From Dipteris shenzhenensis (lineage: Eukaryota; Polypodiophyta; Polypodiopsida; Gleicheniales): a stretch of DNA of 64,000 bases. The stretch is taken from NCBI GenBank assembly GCA_047967505.1, contig CM106538.1; one strand, given 5' to 3'. Below, piece by piece: positions 10,876-21,528 of this stretch. The stretch's first letter is position 1; each line of letters starts with the position of its first letter. The translations under genes were made by a program, and so were the position numbers. The notes under the pieces are model-generated. The model saw only the letters and a program-made list of their open reading frames with translations, was not told where the DNA came from and did no database searches.

Positions 10876-11255
10876 TCAGATCTGTGTGTTCCTGCTCCAG
10901 ATCTGCGCCAGATCTGCGCTCCAGATCTGCGCATCATTTCTGCCAGATCTGAGCGCCAGATCTGCGCAGAACCTGCTGTCATCGACAGATCTGCGCACCG
11001 CCCCTCTTCTCCACGCTGCTGACCCTGCTGCCGCTGTAGATCTGCTCGCCATCCCTCTTCCAGATCTGCGCACCATTGCGCTGCAGATCTGCGCACCATT
11101 GCGCTGTAGATCTGCGCTCTGCTCTCCGTACGACCGCCGTACGCCGTCTTCGTCAGCGTCCGTACAGTCCGTACAGTCCGTACGACTGTACGGAATCTGT
11201 ACCTGCACCCGTTGTCCCAGTTCAGGTGGCCTCTACTGCTGCAGATCTGTCTGCC
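10876..11255 (+). repeat. Leader with twelve AGATCTG motifs
   Basis: Between primer site and gag the leader carries AGATCTG twelve times, most often as CAGATCTGCGC. CAGATCTG is itself palindromic, so each copy can pair with any other. Frames through it are open by composition, but the Arg/Ser-rich peptides they give have no family support. Confidence 0.8.
11168..11194 (+). promoter_or_regulatory. Perfect 11-bp hairpin in the leader
   Basis: TCCGTACAGTC and GACTGTACGGA flank the 5-base loop CGTAC. An extra copy of CCGTACAGT sits just upstream and could pair alternatively. By analogy with retroelement leaders it may serve RNA packaging or dimerisation; that role is inferred. Confidence 0.5.
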
Positions 11256-11597
11256 ATTTCTGCCCTGACTTTTTGAAGCTGCTGCCCGTACCTTTTCCGT
11301 TCGAAATAAAGGAGGAGCTGAAGTTTTTTTATCTCTGCCCAACCTGCATTCAGTTCTGCATTCAGTTCTTGCTAAGGTACTGTACATTGTCTCTTTCAGT
11401 TTGCTGAGCAGTCTTTGTTAATCCTCATATCTGCAAACTGCTGGTTCCTCCTGCTTCGATGGGCTGTCATATGCTATGGCCCTGACAAAGTGGTGAGAGA
11501 ACTGGCTTCTAGGATCTCTTCTTCTCATTTATTTCTACAATATTGTAAGGGAATAGACACTGCCCTTGCATCCTAGCAAGAGGTAAGACCTTCCCAC

Positions 11598-12428
11598 ATG
11601 GCATCCTCCTCTCATTCTCTCATGTCTATCGACAAATTCAATGGGTCCAATTTTCATACTTGGCAGATCAAACTCAAGTGCCATCTTATGAAAGAAGGCC
11701 TTTGGGACATTGTTCACCGTGATGCCCCCGAAGGTCCATCTGAGCAAATTGTTACTGCCAAGAACGACAAAGCCTATGCTATCATATTGCTTGGCCTTGG
11801 AGATGATTACATTCATCACATCTCCGACATACAGTCTGCTCCTCAAGCATGGATCACTCTGGATACTCTTTTTGGAGCCCGATCTAAAAACTCTAAAATT
11901 GCACTTATGATCTCACTCTTTGATCTACATATGCAGGAAGGAGCTACTATAGCCTCTCATGTTAATTATCTTCGCAGTCTTATGGTTCAGCTTGCGTCAG
12001 TCAAGTCTCCCATCTCCGAAGATATTGCTATTGCCGTGCTTCTCAAAAGCTTACCTGACTCCTATGCTACTCTTGTCACTACCTTCAAGTATCATAATAA
12101 TCCTTCTCTTGAGGGTATCATCAATGCTCTCCAAGAGGAAGAAAGAACTCAACAACGCAAGGTAACTGACACTGCCTTTTTAGCAAAGAAAGGCAGTTCT
12201 AAGGTAAGAAAGCCTTGCACCCATTGTGGGAAGACTAATCATCCGGAGAAGGACTGTTTCAAGGCTCATCCATGCACCATTTGTGGCCGTGATAATCACC
12301 GGGAGAGGGACTGCTACTCCAAAACCTCTACATCAGCTCCTGGATCTACCTCAGCCCATGTTGCTGCAACATCTCCATCAGCTGATCCTGCTGTTCCTTC
12401 CTTACATGATGAAAAATGGGCTTTCTGA
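11598..12428 (+). CDS. Copia-type gag protein with two zinc knuckles
   Basis: The 276-residue intact ORF builds the virus-like particle and binds RNA. Near the start, IDKFNGSNFHTWQIKLKCHL is the N-terminal gag segment, and the central UBN2-type gag domain runs to about residue 185. Two CX2CX4HX4C knuckles, CTHCGKTNHPEKDC and CTICGRDNHRERDC, lie near residues 209-241. A Ser/Ala/Thr-rich linker follows. The protein stops just after DEKWAF, the point where a full-length copia polyprotein would enter its aspartic protease. The ATG is the first in frame after the leader and has A at -3. Two knuckles are more than the single one in most copia gags. Confidence 0.9.
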   Translation: MASSSHSLMSIDKFNGSNFHTWQIKLKCHLMKEGLWDIVHRDAPEGPSEQIVTAKNDKAYAIILLGLGDDYIHHISDIQSAPQAWITLDTLFGARSKNSKIALMISLFDLHMQEGATIASHVNYLRSLMVQLASVKSPISEDIAIAVLLKSLPDSYATLVTTFKYHNNPSLEGIINALQEEERTQQRKVTDTAFLAKKGSSKVRKPCTHCGKTNHPEKDCFKAHPCTICGRDNHRERDCYSKTSTSAPGSTSAHVAATSPSADPAVPSLHDEKWAF

Positions 12429-12737
12429 TTACTTCTATGTTTTGTCTACCACCTTGACCACCGATGATGTAGGTCAAGGGGTTCTAGTGTCTTGGTCTTT
12501 CTATTTGTCTACAGTCAGTCTTCTGTCTATCTAGTCTTGTCTGTCTGTCTATTTGTCTATCAATCTGACTATGTTTTAGATCCATCTTGTCCCTACCCTT
12601 GTGGACCCATATGAGGATATCACTTGAGGAGGGGTGTCTCAGGATCTTTTGTCTGTCATGTCTTCTATCTTGTCTCTCAGTCTATCAGTCTTTATGTCTG
12701 TCCTCTAGTCTTGTCTTTCTTACTCCTAGTGTCCACT

Positions 12738-12746
12738 TAAGGAGGG
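12738..12746 (+). promoter_or_regulatory. Polypurine tract of the TR-GAG element
   Basis: AAGGAGGG lies next to the 3' LTR; by family rule it primes plus-strand DNA synthesis. Confidence 0.75.
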
Positions 12747-13032
12747 TGTTGGAGATAAGTGCACACTAAGTGTACTATTTCCTAGTCTAAGTCTAAGTCT
12801 AGTCTTTATGTCTTGAGTGTGTGCCATGTGGCACTTCTACAATTATCCCATAAACACTCTTGCATTATGTCTTGTACTTTGGCCCATATATTCAATGGGT
12901 CACATCATTCTAATCTATCTGTCTAGCTTGTGTCTTGTCTACACTCTTCTCAAGGTATTTCTTATCTTTCAGTCTTGTCATCTCATTTCCATTTCCAGTT
13001 TCTAGTTCTAGTTCTTTTTCCATATTCCAACA
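12747..13032 (+). repeat. 3' LTR of the TR-GAG element
   Basis: Matches the 5' LTR at every base I compared, from TGTTGGAG to TCCAACA. It is followed directly by the GTACA target duplication. Confidence 0.93.
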
Positions 13033-13037
13033 GTACA

Positions 13038-13700
13038 AAGCTCTACAAAGACTTGAATGCTAGTCAAACAAATGGTTTAAAATGTAGAAAATCATGTCAT
13101 GTCAGCCTTGATTCTAGGTAGTGTTGCTTTTGCTTTGTACTTGCTCTTGCTGGACCTTGAAGGTAACCATCTGTCTCATTAGCCACTTTGGTCCTTTGGA
13201 GATGTGAGTCTCTCTCTCTCTCTCTCTCTCTCCTTCCCCCCCCATCAATCCCGTCATCAATCCCTCCATCAATCCTGTCGTAGATCTCAATAGATCTCTG
13301 TCATCTTCAATCCCGTCATTGTCGTAAATCTCCAGTAGATGTCGAAGATCTGTCGCCCGTCGCAGATCCCATCGCCTGTCGTAGATCTAGGTCGTTGCCT
13401 CAACAGTTCATCAATCACCTCATAAAGTCGTTGTCCTACAGCTTTGCTCCACCTCAGCCCTAACAATCGACTCAGCCCGCCACAGTCAGCCCCAGGTTGA
13501 TGAGCTGAGCCCCTGGCTCAGCTTGGGGCGTTGGACTTAGCAAAGGGGCTTTTAGATCAAGACCAAACTCTTTGCTTCTACCACGGAACAAGAAGCCTTC
13601 ATATTTTGCTGTTGTAGCAACACCTAGCCGATTCGCATTGACGCACAAATGAAGGATTGACGCAGACCCAAATGGGCAGATTTATTATCTATAGCAAGAA
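13038..13700. other. No gene recognised; (TC)n and a small hairpin
   Basis: A (TC)n tract lies at about 13,209-13,232, followed by repeated 'gtcgtagatct' and 'cccgtc' phrases. GCTGAGCC-CCT-GGCTCAGC near 13,505 is a perfect 8-bp hairpin. The part after 13,550 may be the 5' end of the LINE fragment that follows. Confidence 0.4.
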
Positions 13701-13718
13701 GGAAGGGAGCTCAGACTT

Positions 13719-14519
13719 TTGGTCGTAGCCCTCCAGAGGAAAGTGAAGGAGATGGAAAACAATGGCAAGAGGGAAATCATGCAGGAGGTCATGCAGATAC
13801 ACAGTGAAGCAGAACCTGCACCACAATTGGTGACTAAAGTCCAGCACATGGTTACCAATCAAGTCAAGTCAATACAACAAGAAATCACGGTAGCAATGGA
13901 CAATAAAATCAACAAAAGCGAAGTATATGAAGAGGTACAAGAACAGAGAGGGTAATACCCGGTGTCTACGCATTGGAGGACTACTTGAGAGTTAGCATGA
14001 AGGGAATGTGGAAGAAAAGATTGATGATATTATAGTAGCAACCCCTCAGATCGAATGGGACTCAAAGGACATAGTTGGTGATCTCCAAGTTGGGACACAA
14101 GCCAAGGTGGTTCTCAATGATAGGAAAGCAAGAAGTAAGACTCTCAAGCAAACCACCAAGTTGAGAGGCACAAAAATATGGATCTTAGAGGACTCACTCC
14201 TACTCAGCTTAAGATGAAAGCTATAGGATTGACTGAAGTGAAGGAAGCCCACAAGGAAGGAAAAGGGGTTGTTTATAGAGACGGAAAGGCACTTATCAAA
14301 GACTTCAAATCCAAACTCAAAGACTCTCCGTCTTAAACTGATGTAATGCAGGTTGATTATCTTTTGAAGTAGACCATAGTTGACCTATACAAACGATGTG
14401 AGTGGTATACACACTCCCAAGAGACTCTCAATCTATAACTGATGTTTGGTATTTATCCTTTTGGTGTATATTTTGTCCCATAGGCCCGTGAGGCCTCTCG
14501 AGGATGTTAATCTCTCTCT

Positions 14520-14534
<15 letters not shown>
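13719..14534 (+). pseudogene. LINE ORF1-like fragment with (TC)n tail
   Basis: The first part (13719-13955) encodes a charged, coiled-coil-like segment (LQRKVKEMENNGKREIMQEV). The second, in other frames from 14008, runs VLNDRKARSKTLKQTTKLRG, then TKIWILEDL, then MKAIGLTEVKEAHKEGKG and DGKALIKDFKSKL. The pattern 'KIW-x-x-EDLT...QLK...A..EGK...Y.dGKA.I.DF' occurs in the RNA-binding ORF1 protein of LINEs. Frameshifts separate the pieces. The copy ends in CCATAGGCCCGTGAGGCCTC and (TC)n, a tail shared with 8,240-8,312. No ORF2 follows, so this is an internally deleted copy. Confidence 0.5.

Positions 14535-14550
<16 letters not shown>
14511..14550. repeat. Compound microsatellite (TC)11(CA)8
   Basis: (TC)n at 14,511-14,532 and (CA)n at 14,535-14,550. 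It lies between the tail of the plus-strand LINE fragment and the A-rich tail of the minus-strand LINE. Confidence 0.95.
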
Positions 14551-14551
<1 letters not shown>

Positions 14552-14634
14552 TTTATTTTTTTTTGGAGAAGAAATCTTTTATTGTTGTAAAATAATTACA
14601 TTCATAGTTACTTCGAAAATGGAGTAACTATTAC

Positions 14635-17600
14635 TCAACTAAAGATCTCAGTATAAGCTATATGCACATCCTGATCAATCAAACGAGTCTGAACACAATC
14701 ATAGAATGATTGCTGCAGAGATCGTTTGAAAAAAATAAAGGATGAAAAAAGTGGATCACCAAAGACTATGATTTCTGTCCATCCATAAAGTCCATAGTGC
14801 CCAGTAGCGTAACCATACAAACAATAAATCAAAACCCTGTCTCGCTGGATGAAAACCAAACAACCAGAAAAGCTTGCCAAAAGTAACAGTAGGAAATCTC
14901 GCTCGAAGCCTGTGTCGGATGAGAGCGACGAAGTCACAAGTATGTGGACAGAACCAAAAGATGTGATGCACAGATTCAGTAGGGTGTAAGCATCTATGAC
15001 AAACAGTCGAGCAATATGTCTGTGTGCGAGTAACTGGCCAGATGGAAAAATGCCAAGCAGGACTCGCCAAAGGAAGAGCTGTTGTCAAAGAGGGACTTTG
15101 TAATGCCAAAGGAGATGCAACTGTTTTCTCCACCACTTTAGTGGGCGATCCATATGCCAAACAATATTTGCTCTGGCAGAAATCCAAGGTGGAAGTAATA
15201 ACACTTTATACAGTGATGACATTGTGATATGTGAGAGCTTCAAGGGACGGGCTGAAGAGGAGGAAGAGTGTAAAATCCAATCCTCAAGCCTATTCTAAAG
15301 TTCCAAGCGAGGTACCAGCAAAAACGATTGAAGCATTGTTGAAATCCTATGCCATAAAGGACGATAATGAGCTCCCAAATCGTACTTGCTGGCAGTCATA
15401 GAAAAAGATAAAAGTGTGCCATCATCCTGAAGTACATCCGCCACAGATGAAATGCCTTTAAAGGAGAGAAAATAAGAACGTCTGGGTTCTTGAATGGCCA
15501 AAGAAGGGTGGAATACTTTAGACCAATAAATATTCTCAGCCCTCAAAGAGTTTCCCGACAAAGAATCTCGGCCATGCCATTCCAAGTGGGATAAGATATG
15601 TTTCCAATCGAGAAGCAGGCCAGAAACAAAAGGGCAGCCTCTGATCTTGCCTTGGATAGAGCCAAATAGGAAATGCCACTGAGTAGGCTGCCAATGCCCA
15701 AAGGCAGAGGTATAAATATGTAATAAGAGAGAACGGATCATGAAAGTCCAAGGCTGATCTCCTTGCATAAACTGCAACAACATTTTTCCCCTGTGAGCAA
15801 GTAAATGCATTTGAATATTGAGAATGTTCAGAGCCCCGTGCATCTTTGGAGAACAGAGACGATGCATAGAGAGTAATCTGAGACTTTTCTTGCCATTTTT
15901 TGCACACCAAAAAATTTCCATGATAGCTGACATAAAGGAATTCAGCTCTGCCTTAGTGAACATAATGAGAGGCAGATAAAATTGTATGTATGCTATCAAA
16001 ATAAATTGTGCGATTCGCAAATGAACATGTAGTGGCCAAGTTGCAAGCTTCCAATATTCAAGTTTTGCCCTCAACTTTGTTAACACCCAATCAGTTTGTT
16101 GGGAACGGGTGAGTTCCCAACCTAGAGGATAGCCAAGATGTCGAATAAATTGAGAAACGGGGACAATTTCCCCAGGCCACAGAAGTCTGTGCCATTCCTG
16201 TTCATGCAACGACAACAATTTTGATTTCTAAAAATTTACCGGAAGACCAGCAGCCAATCCATATGTAGAAAGAGCCTTCATAATCATGGACAGATCACTT
16301 CGAGTATTTTTTAGGGTAAAGAATGAATCATCAGCATATGCTTGAGTGATCATGCTACGACTACCAGCAATCTCTAAACCGTGCAACTGGTCAGTGTCCA
16401 AAAGGTGGTCCAGATATTGAAGTATTGGATGAGTGGCTATGGCAAAAAGTAAAGCACTTAGGGGACATCCTTGCCTAACAGAACAACCAAGAGTCCAGGA
16501 TGTAGAAATATCCCCTGAAAGTATGCAGGGAGCTTTACTATCTTGATATAGCCAAGTGATAACTTGCTGCATTTTTGTGCCAAATCCCAATGTCTGCATA
16601 GTCGATGAAATAAAATCCCACTTAACAGTATCAAAGGCTTTGGCAATATCAACTTGCAATAATAAAATATCCTGCTGCGTGTATTTGGCATATTCAATTC
16701 AAACAAAGGCATTAGCAATGTTATCTGTGATATGCCTACGCGGGACAAAGCCATATTGGGCAGGATGCAACCCATCATGTAAAAACCCTTTTAGCCGATC
16801 GACAATCATTTTTGTAGTGACTTTGTAAATGACTGGCATAAGGGTGATAGGTCTCCAGTCTGCCAAAGATTTGTTTTTTTGGAAGGAGTTTAACAAGACC
16901 TCTCTTCCATGTGTCTGGCATTTTCTGATTTTGCCATGCAGCATTCACCATATGTAGCAATGTATGCTTCAAAAGAGGCCAATATTCTAGAAAAAACTCG
17001 ACTGTAAGACCATCCCATCCTGGAGATTTCCATCTGCCGCAAGATTTGATTGCATTTGACAGTTCCCTCTCAGTAAAAGGTTCCTCCAATTCCAAAGCTT
17101 GAGTAGTGGAAATAATAGGAGAAACATGCTGCAACAGTAAATTTCGTGCAACCAAAACCTGCTGTGAGGGAGGAATTGCAGAACCAAATTGCTGAGAGAA
17201 ATGATGCACACAAACCGAAGCAAGCTATGACCGTGAGGTGGTCCATGATCCATTAGGCATAAGCACCCTGCAAATTTCTGTTTTTAATCTCCTCTGATGC
17301 AAGCTTTTGAAAAATTCTTTGGAAGAGCAGCCTTTATCTATAAAGGTTCTTTGTCTAGTTCTAGTCTCCCATTTAGCCAGTTTTCTGTGATCATTTAGTT
17401 TAAGACAATGTCTGGCCTGGCATAGTGTTGTTTGCTCATGTAGGGACAATGAACGAAGATGGCTAAGTTCAGTGAGATCCTGACAAGTGAGTTTGGCCTG
17501 AGCAATAGTTTCCCTCAGAGTCTTCATGTAAGACTTGCCATAACCTCTAATCACAACTTGCATTTTGGAAACAAAAGAATCCCAGGCATCATCAATATGA

Positions 17601-18439
17601 ATATGGCAGCAAGAAGACAGAGAATGAGATGCTTCAGTAACCATGGCCTTGAAAGCAACATGTTGCAAGTAGCTATTGTTCACGATCAGATGTCGCCTTT
17701 GTGGCAATCTATCATCTGGCATATCATGAAAGGATAACCGCAACCATAGAGGTGCATGATCTGAATGCACAAAGGCATAGTCAATCCACATTTTGCATGT
17801 AATATCCCCGTTTTGTTGCGGAGCTACACTATACCATCGATTCAGACGTGCCTGATAAGAAGAAAGAGCATTATGTTGGAAGGTGTATCCAAGTGCCAAA
17901 GGCTGCAATTCCTTCCAAAGGTCAACCAAATCCAGATACATCAGTAATTTAGGCCATGCATGCCTTTCAGGGGTTAACATATGAGTATGTCTGGAGGTAT
18001 TGTCACCCTATTGAGGAGCATTATTGAAATCTCCACATATAAAGGCATGATATCTCCATGGATATTGTTGCATGGCATCCCAAATCGCAGTTCTTTCTCT
18101 AGAGGATTGAGGTGCATAAACAGAGGCAAATTCAAACACCTCTCCTCGAATAATGCATTGAAGAACAAGCCATCTACCTTTGTTGTCATTTAGAGCAATA
18201 ACTGGTTGAAACTCATGTTTGATCAAAAGGACCACCCCTGAGAAAGAGTGCTCCCTAGCATAGAAAATGTCATAGCCACAGTAGTGTCCTGTCTTTCCTG
18301 CATAGACATGTTGGTTGTGTTCTTGTAATGCCACTATGTCAGGCTGAAATCTATTGATGTACAGCCACATTGTTTTCCATTTCCTACTGTCACACATCCC
18401 CTGGACATTGAGTGTAAAACATTTGATATGAGCAGTCAT
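14635..18439 (-). pseudogene. LINE ORF2: endonuclease and reverse transcriptase, broken
   Basis: ORF2 of L1-type LINEs nicks target DNA and copies the RNA there. The APE-type endonuclease is visible from the ATG at 18439: FTLNVQG, then VALQEHNQ, then SVYAPQSS, then FICGDFNN, and, after an in-frame stop near 18,006, DYAFVHSDHAPLW. The reverse transcriptase follows: KSPGWDGLTVEFF, ADWRPITLMPVIYK, VDIAKAFDTVKWDF, QGCPLSALLFAI and the catalytic AYADDSFF. The C-terminal zinc region reads CHRCLHPTESVHHIFWFC near 14,960-15,000. I count in-frame stops near 18,006, 17,224, 16,698 and 16,227, and frameshifts near 16,880 (in an A-run) and after 15,295. Catalytic residues are still in place. Confidence 0.85.
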
Positions 18440-18495
18440 ATTTACATATATTTATAGCAATATAACAACTATGTACAAGAGCAAATTTCATGAAG

Positions 18496-18794
18496 TCAGC
18501 CCTGCATTTCTATCTCAGGGTCAATGCCTCTCCCCTGAGAAGAAATATCCACCTGAGGAGTAGATAGCAAAGCAGCAACCTCTTCTTCAGGGAAGAGTGT
18601 TCTGCTAGATGTCACTGCAGCCCATGTGATCCCAATTCCTATATTGACCTCTGGGGTGTTTCCACTAGAAGATGCACCATTCCAAGTGCAAGGGGGTGGA
18701 AGTCTTCGAACAATAAAGCATACTACTATTAGGGTGTGACCTGGTGGGTCAAAGAGAACATATTTTCTAAGGACCTTGGCTAGAAACTCAAACT
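18496..18794 (-). pseudogene. LINE ORF1 C-terminal remnant
   Basis: One frame stays open from a TAG near 18,795 to a TGA at 18,496-18,498, 56 bases before the ORF2 ATG. It reads EFLAKVLRKYVLFDPPGHTL, then VRRLPPPCTWNG, then a Ser/Thr/Glu-rich end. The tight spacing ahead of ORF2 fits the bicistronic LINE layout. The upstream part of ORF1 is not recognisable. Confidence 0.5.
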
Positions 18795-19475
18795 AAAGTA
18801 TCTTTAGCCATCACCATTTCGAGTACATAGGGCCAATGATAGACCAATAATTCCTAAGTGCATGCTCCAAGGTGTGTGCTTAGGTAGTGGCAACATATAT
18901 TTCAAGGTTAACCTTATAGTGCTTGCCATTACAGGAAGAAAAGAACCTTTCTTACTTGGAAGACCTTGGTTGAAGAAGGGACAAGATAATACATAATTGG
19001 AAAATTGGGTGATGACAATACGAATTAAGGGAAGTTCTCGATGAAGACCCAAGAATGATCGACCTTGAGACAACCAATGTCCAGAGACCATGAATGGGGA
19101 TTAACGTATCTTTTGTTTTCCAACCACCTTCACCAAGGACCAAGGAGCGAAACGTAGTCCACAAGAGGACCCAAACATTTGGATGTATTTTCTTGAAGAC
19201 ACCATGACAAAACTATTGAATTTGGGTACTAGGAGGACTATCATACAAACAATATTGGTCAATATTTCCAATACTGGGTACTCAATGACAGTTTGAATAT
19301 TACCAAGATATATTTGCACTAGTGAGGTGATATACCTGTCTTGAAGTCCTGGGCGGTTCATCTTCTAGTACATTATATGTGGCTTTGGTTTCTTCACCAC
19401 ATTTTAAAGGGACTAGTCTTGAATGAATGCAAGGGTAATTATCCCCTGATATATACAACCCTTTGCTAGTGTGCA
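18795..19475. other. No domain recognised; probably decayed LINE 5' region
   Basis: Overlapping minus-strand frames here show no motif I know. The position upstream of the ORF1 remnant suggests degraded ORF1 and 5' UTR. Confidence 0.3.
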
Positions 19476-19710
19476 TCATAAGGGATGTCACCCTTGAAGA
19501 TCAAGGTAAATTTCAAGATGCCAAGGGATTAGAGTATGGAGATCCACCTTCAAAGTTTTTGTTGAGTTACTTAGGTGAAATGGTACAACATAGAGAACCA
19601 CATGAATTACTTCCTACACAATCTACACCACTTTGAATAAGATGGACCAGGAATGATTTACCGAGTAGCCAATCGGGATCAAATGAAGAAGATATTATTG
19701 AGAAGATATA
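19476..19710 (+). pseudogene. Possible copia pol linker fragment
   Basis: The frame gives RDVTLEDQGKF..., a Pro/Thr/Gln-rich piece, and then RWTRNDLPSS. In copia pol the end of integrase typically reads SRDVTF-E, followed by a basic R-R-S-x-R motif. Stops interrupt it. The call is weak. Confidence 0.25.
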
Positions 19711-19739
19711 GAAAGGAGATCAACAAATGTTAGAGATGG

Positions 19740-19920
19740 TAAAGGTGTGGGAGAGTGGAGTTGTGGAAGAGAGGAGAGGGGCCACGACAAGTCAAAGATC
19801 TCTATACAAATGTACACTTCTATGTCCCAAAAAGATGAATTGTGTGGTTATGTACATAACTCTACTAGGAAGGCCCTATTAAGCAATCTATTTCTCATAG
19901 TGTACTTTACCTCCTCAACA
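19740..19920 (-). repeat. Possible LTR remnant
   Basis: On the minus strand AGGGGG is followed by TGTTGAGGAGG, the same polypurine/LTR start layout as at 24,636 and 30,927 in this window. The body has the same A/G-rich style. No partner LTR was found. Confidence 0.25.
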
Positions 19921-20076
19921 CCCCCTATTTTTTTGCAATTTCTAGATGAGGGTGGAGTATATGAGATAATTATCATGAGAGAAAAAATTGCAGACTCTAA
20001 TGTTGCGATGAGCATGGCAATTGAGGTTAAGTGAAATTGGAAAAAAGAATAGAGAGCAACTTATCATCCATTAACA

Positions 20077-20090
20077 CCCCCCCCCCCCCC
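20077..20090. repeat. (C)14 homopolymer at a copia breakpoint
   Basis: Fourteen C residues directly precede the first base homologous to the copia protease. Confidence 0.9.
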
Positions 20091-21528
20091 ATGTGTGGTA
20101 TGTTGACTCAGGTGCATCAAACCACATCACAAGTCATGCAGAGTGGATGCCGGATGCAAGGAAAATGGAAAGACCAGGATTTGTGGAGACTGGTGATGAT
20201 ATTGCACATCCTATTGTGCAGATTGGTAAAATTCCTTTGTCTATGCAGGATGGGAAAAAAAGAAATATATGTTTAATGTATTTCATGTCCCGAATATCAC
20301 CAAGAATCTGGTTTCTGTTGGTTAAATGGTTGAGCAGGGCTTGCCAATCAGATTTAATCCTCATGGATGCTTTGTTGAGGATATGAAAAATAAAGGTCGC
20401 TTGATAGCAAAAGGGAAGAAGAAGGGTAGGATGTTTACGTTGGATGCAGACATGTCTGAATTGAGTGCAACATTGTTTGCACATGGGACCAGTGTAGTTG
20501 CAGATATTGATATCTGGCATAAACGCATTGGTCATGTTAATGTACAACAACTTAAATTAATGCAGGCCCAAAATATTATTGTAGGATTGCCTAAGTTCAA
20601 GGTTGCAGAAATGCATAAGGTATGTGAAGCCTGTCAATTTGGAAAACAGGCAAGGAAACCATTTCCTATACATGTTCAAGAGAGTAAGACGCCATTGGAA
20701 TTAATCCACTCTGATGTGTGGACTACTAAAGCTGCATCTATTGGAGGCTGTGATTATTTTGTCACTTTTATTGATGACTACAGCAGAAAAGTTTGGGTGT
20801 ATTTTATGAACAAGAAAAGTGAAGTGTTTGGGCATTTCAAAGCTTTTAAAGCTATGGTTGAAAAAGAAACATGCTTGCAAATAAAATGCCTAAGGTCAGA
20901 TGGAGGGGGAGAGTACCTCTCAAATGAGTTTGCAAGGTTCCTGCAGGAGCATGGCATAAAGCAGTAATATTCATGCAGTCATACCCCACAGCAAAATGGA
21001 CTTGCAGAAAGAAAAAATAGGCATATTGGAGAGGTATCTCGTGCCATGCTCTAAAAAATACCTACCAGATTATTATTGGGCTAAAGCAGTTGCTATAGCA
21101 GTCTACATAATGAATAGGACTCCCACTACAGCAATACATGGCATGACGCCCGAGGAGAGGTATACTGGTAGGAAACCAGATATTTCTCATTTGAAAGTTT
21201 TTGGTTGCATTGCCTATGTTCATGCGCCAGATGAGTTGAGATCCAAGTTGGATCCAAAAGCTGAGAAGTGCATCTTTATTGGTTATTCTCTGCAAGGGTA
21301 TAGATGCTATAACCCTTCTACTCGTAAGTTCACAATGAGCAAAGATGTTGTTTCTGATGAGATGAGCAGCTGGTATAAACCAGTAAATGTGATTGATGAT
21401 GTAGATGCACAAAATGGTAATGCTGCACAAAATTCACAGCAGCAATGACAAAATATTAATGGACCTGTAGTGTCCTCTAGCAGTGGTTCACATACTTCAC
21501 CATGCACAGGCAGATTGAGATCAGGCTC
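20091..21528 (+). pseudogene. Copia pol fragment: protease start, integrase
   Basis: This fragment opens inside the protease (WYVDSGASNH, active-site DSGA), frameshifts near 20,275-20,326, and continues as the GAG-pre-integrase domain (IDIWHKRIGHVN with the HHCC pair, then CEACQFGKQ) and the integrase core. The catalytic positions are visible: TFIDDYSRKVW, LRSDGGGEY and, after a stop at 20,965, TPQQNGLAERKN. A further segment (NRTPTTAIHGMTPEERY, HLKVFGCIAYVH, KCIFIGYS) reaches the integrase C-terminus. Reverse transcriptase is missing, because the sequence switches at 21,528 to gag on the opposite strand. Confidence 0.85.

Larger units (their letters stand above)
10495..13032 (+). mobile_element. 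Complete non-autonomous copia element with a gag ORF only (TR-GAG)
   Basis: Two 286-bp LTRs (10495-10780 and 12747-13032) begin TGTTGG and end CCAACA, and I find no difference between them when read base by base. The element is flanked by GTACA at 10490-10494 and 13033-13037, a perfect 5-bp target duplication. A primer site TGGTATCAGAGC follows the 5' LTR directly and a polypurine tract precedes the 3' LTR. The 1,966-bp interior has a repeat-rich leader and one intact gag ORF, and no protease, integrase, reverse transcriptase or RNase H. This is the TR-GAG class described in plants, mobilised in trans by an autonomous copia. Identical LTRs mean a recent insertion. Confidence 0.92.
14551..18794 (-). 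mobile_element. Decayed LINE (non-LTR retrotransposon), about 4.2 kb
   Basis: The minus-strand order is an ORF1 C-terminal remnant, then ORF2 with endonuclease, reverse transcriptase and a C-terminal zinc domain, then a short A-rich tail (plus-strand T-run near 14,557-14,566). The 3' end touches a microsatellite. In-frame stops and frameshifts make it inactive. No target duplication was recognised. Confidence 0.85.

Noticed and set aside
10565-13005. Two identical 62-residue ORFs
   Set aside because: They sit at the same position in the two LTRs of the TR-GAG element and carry no family signal.
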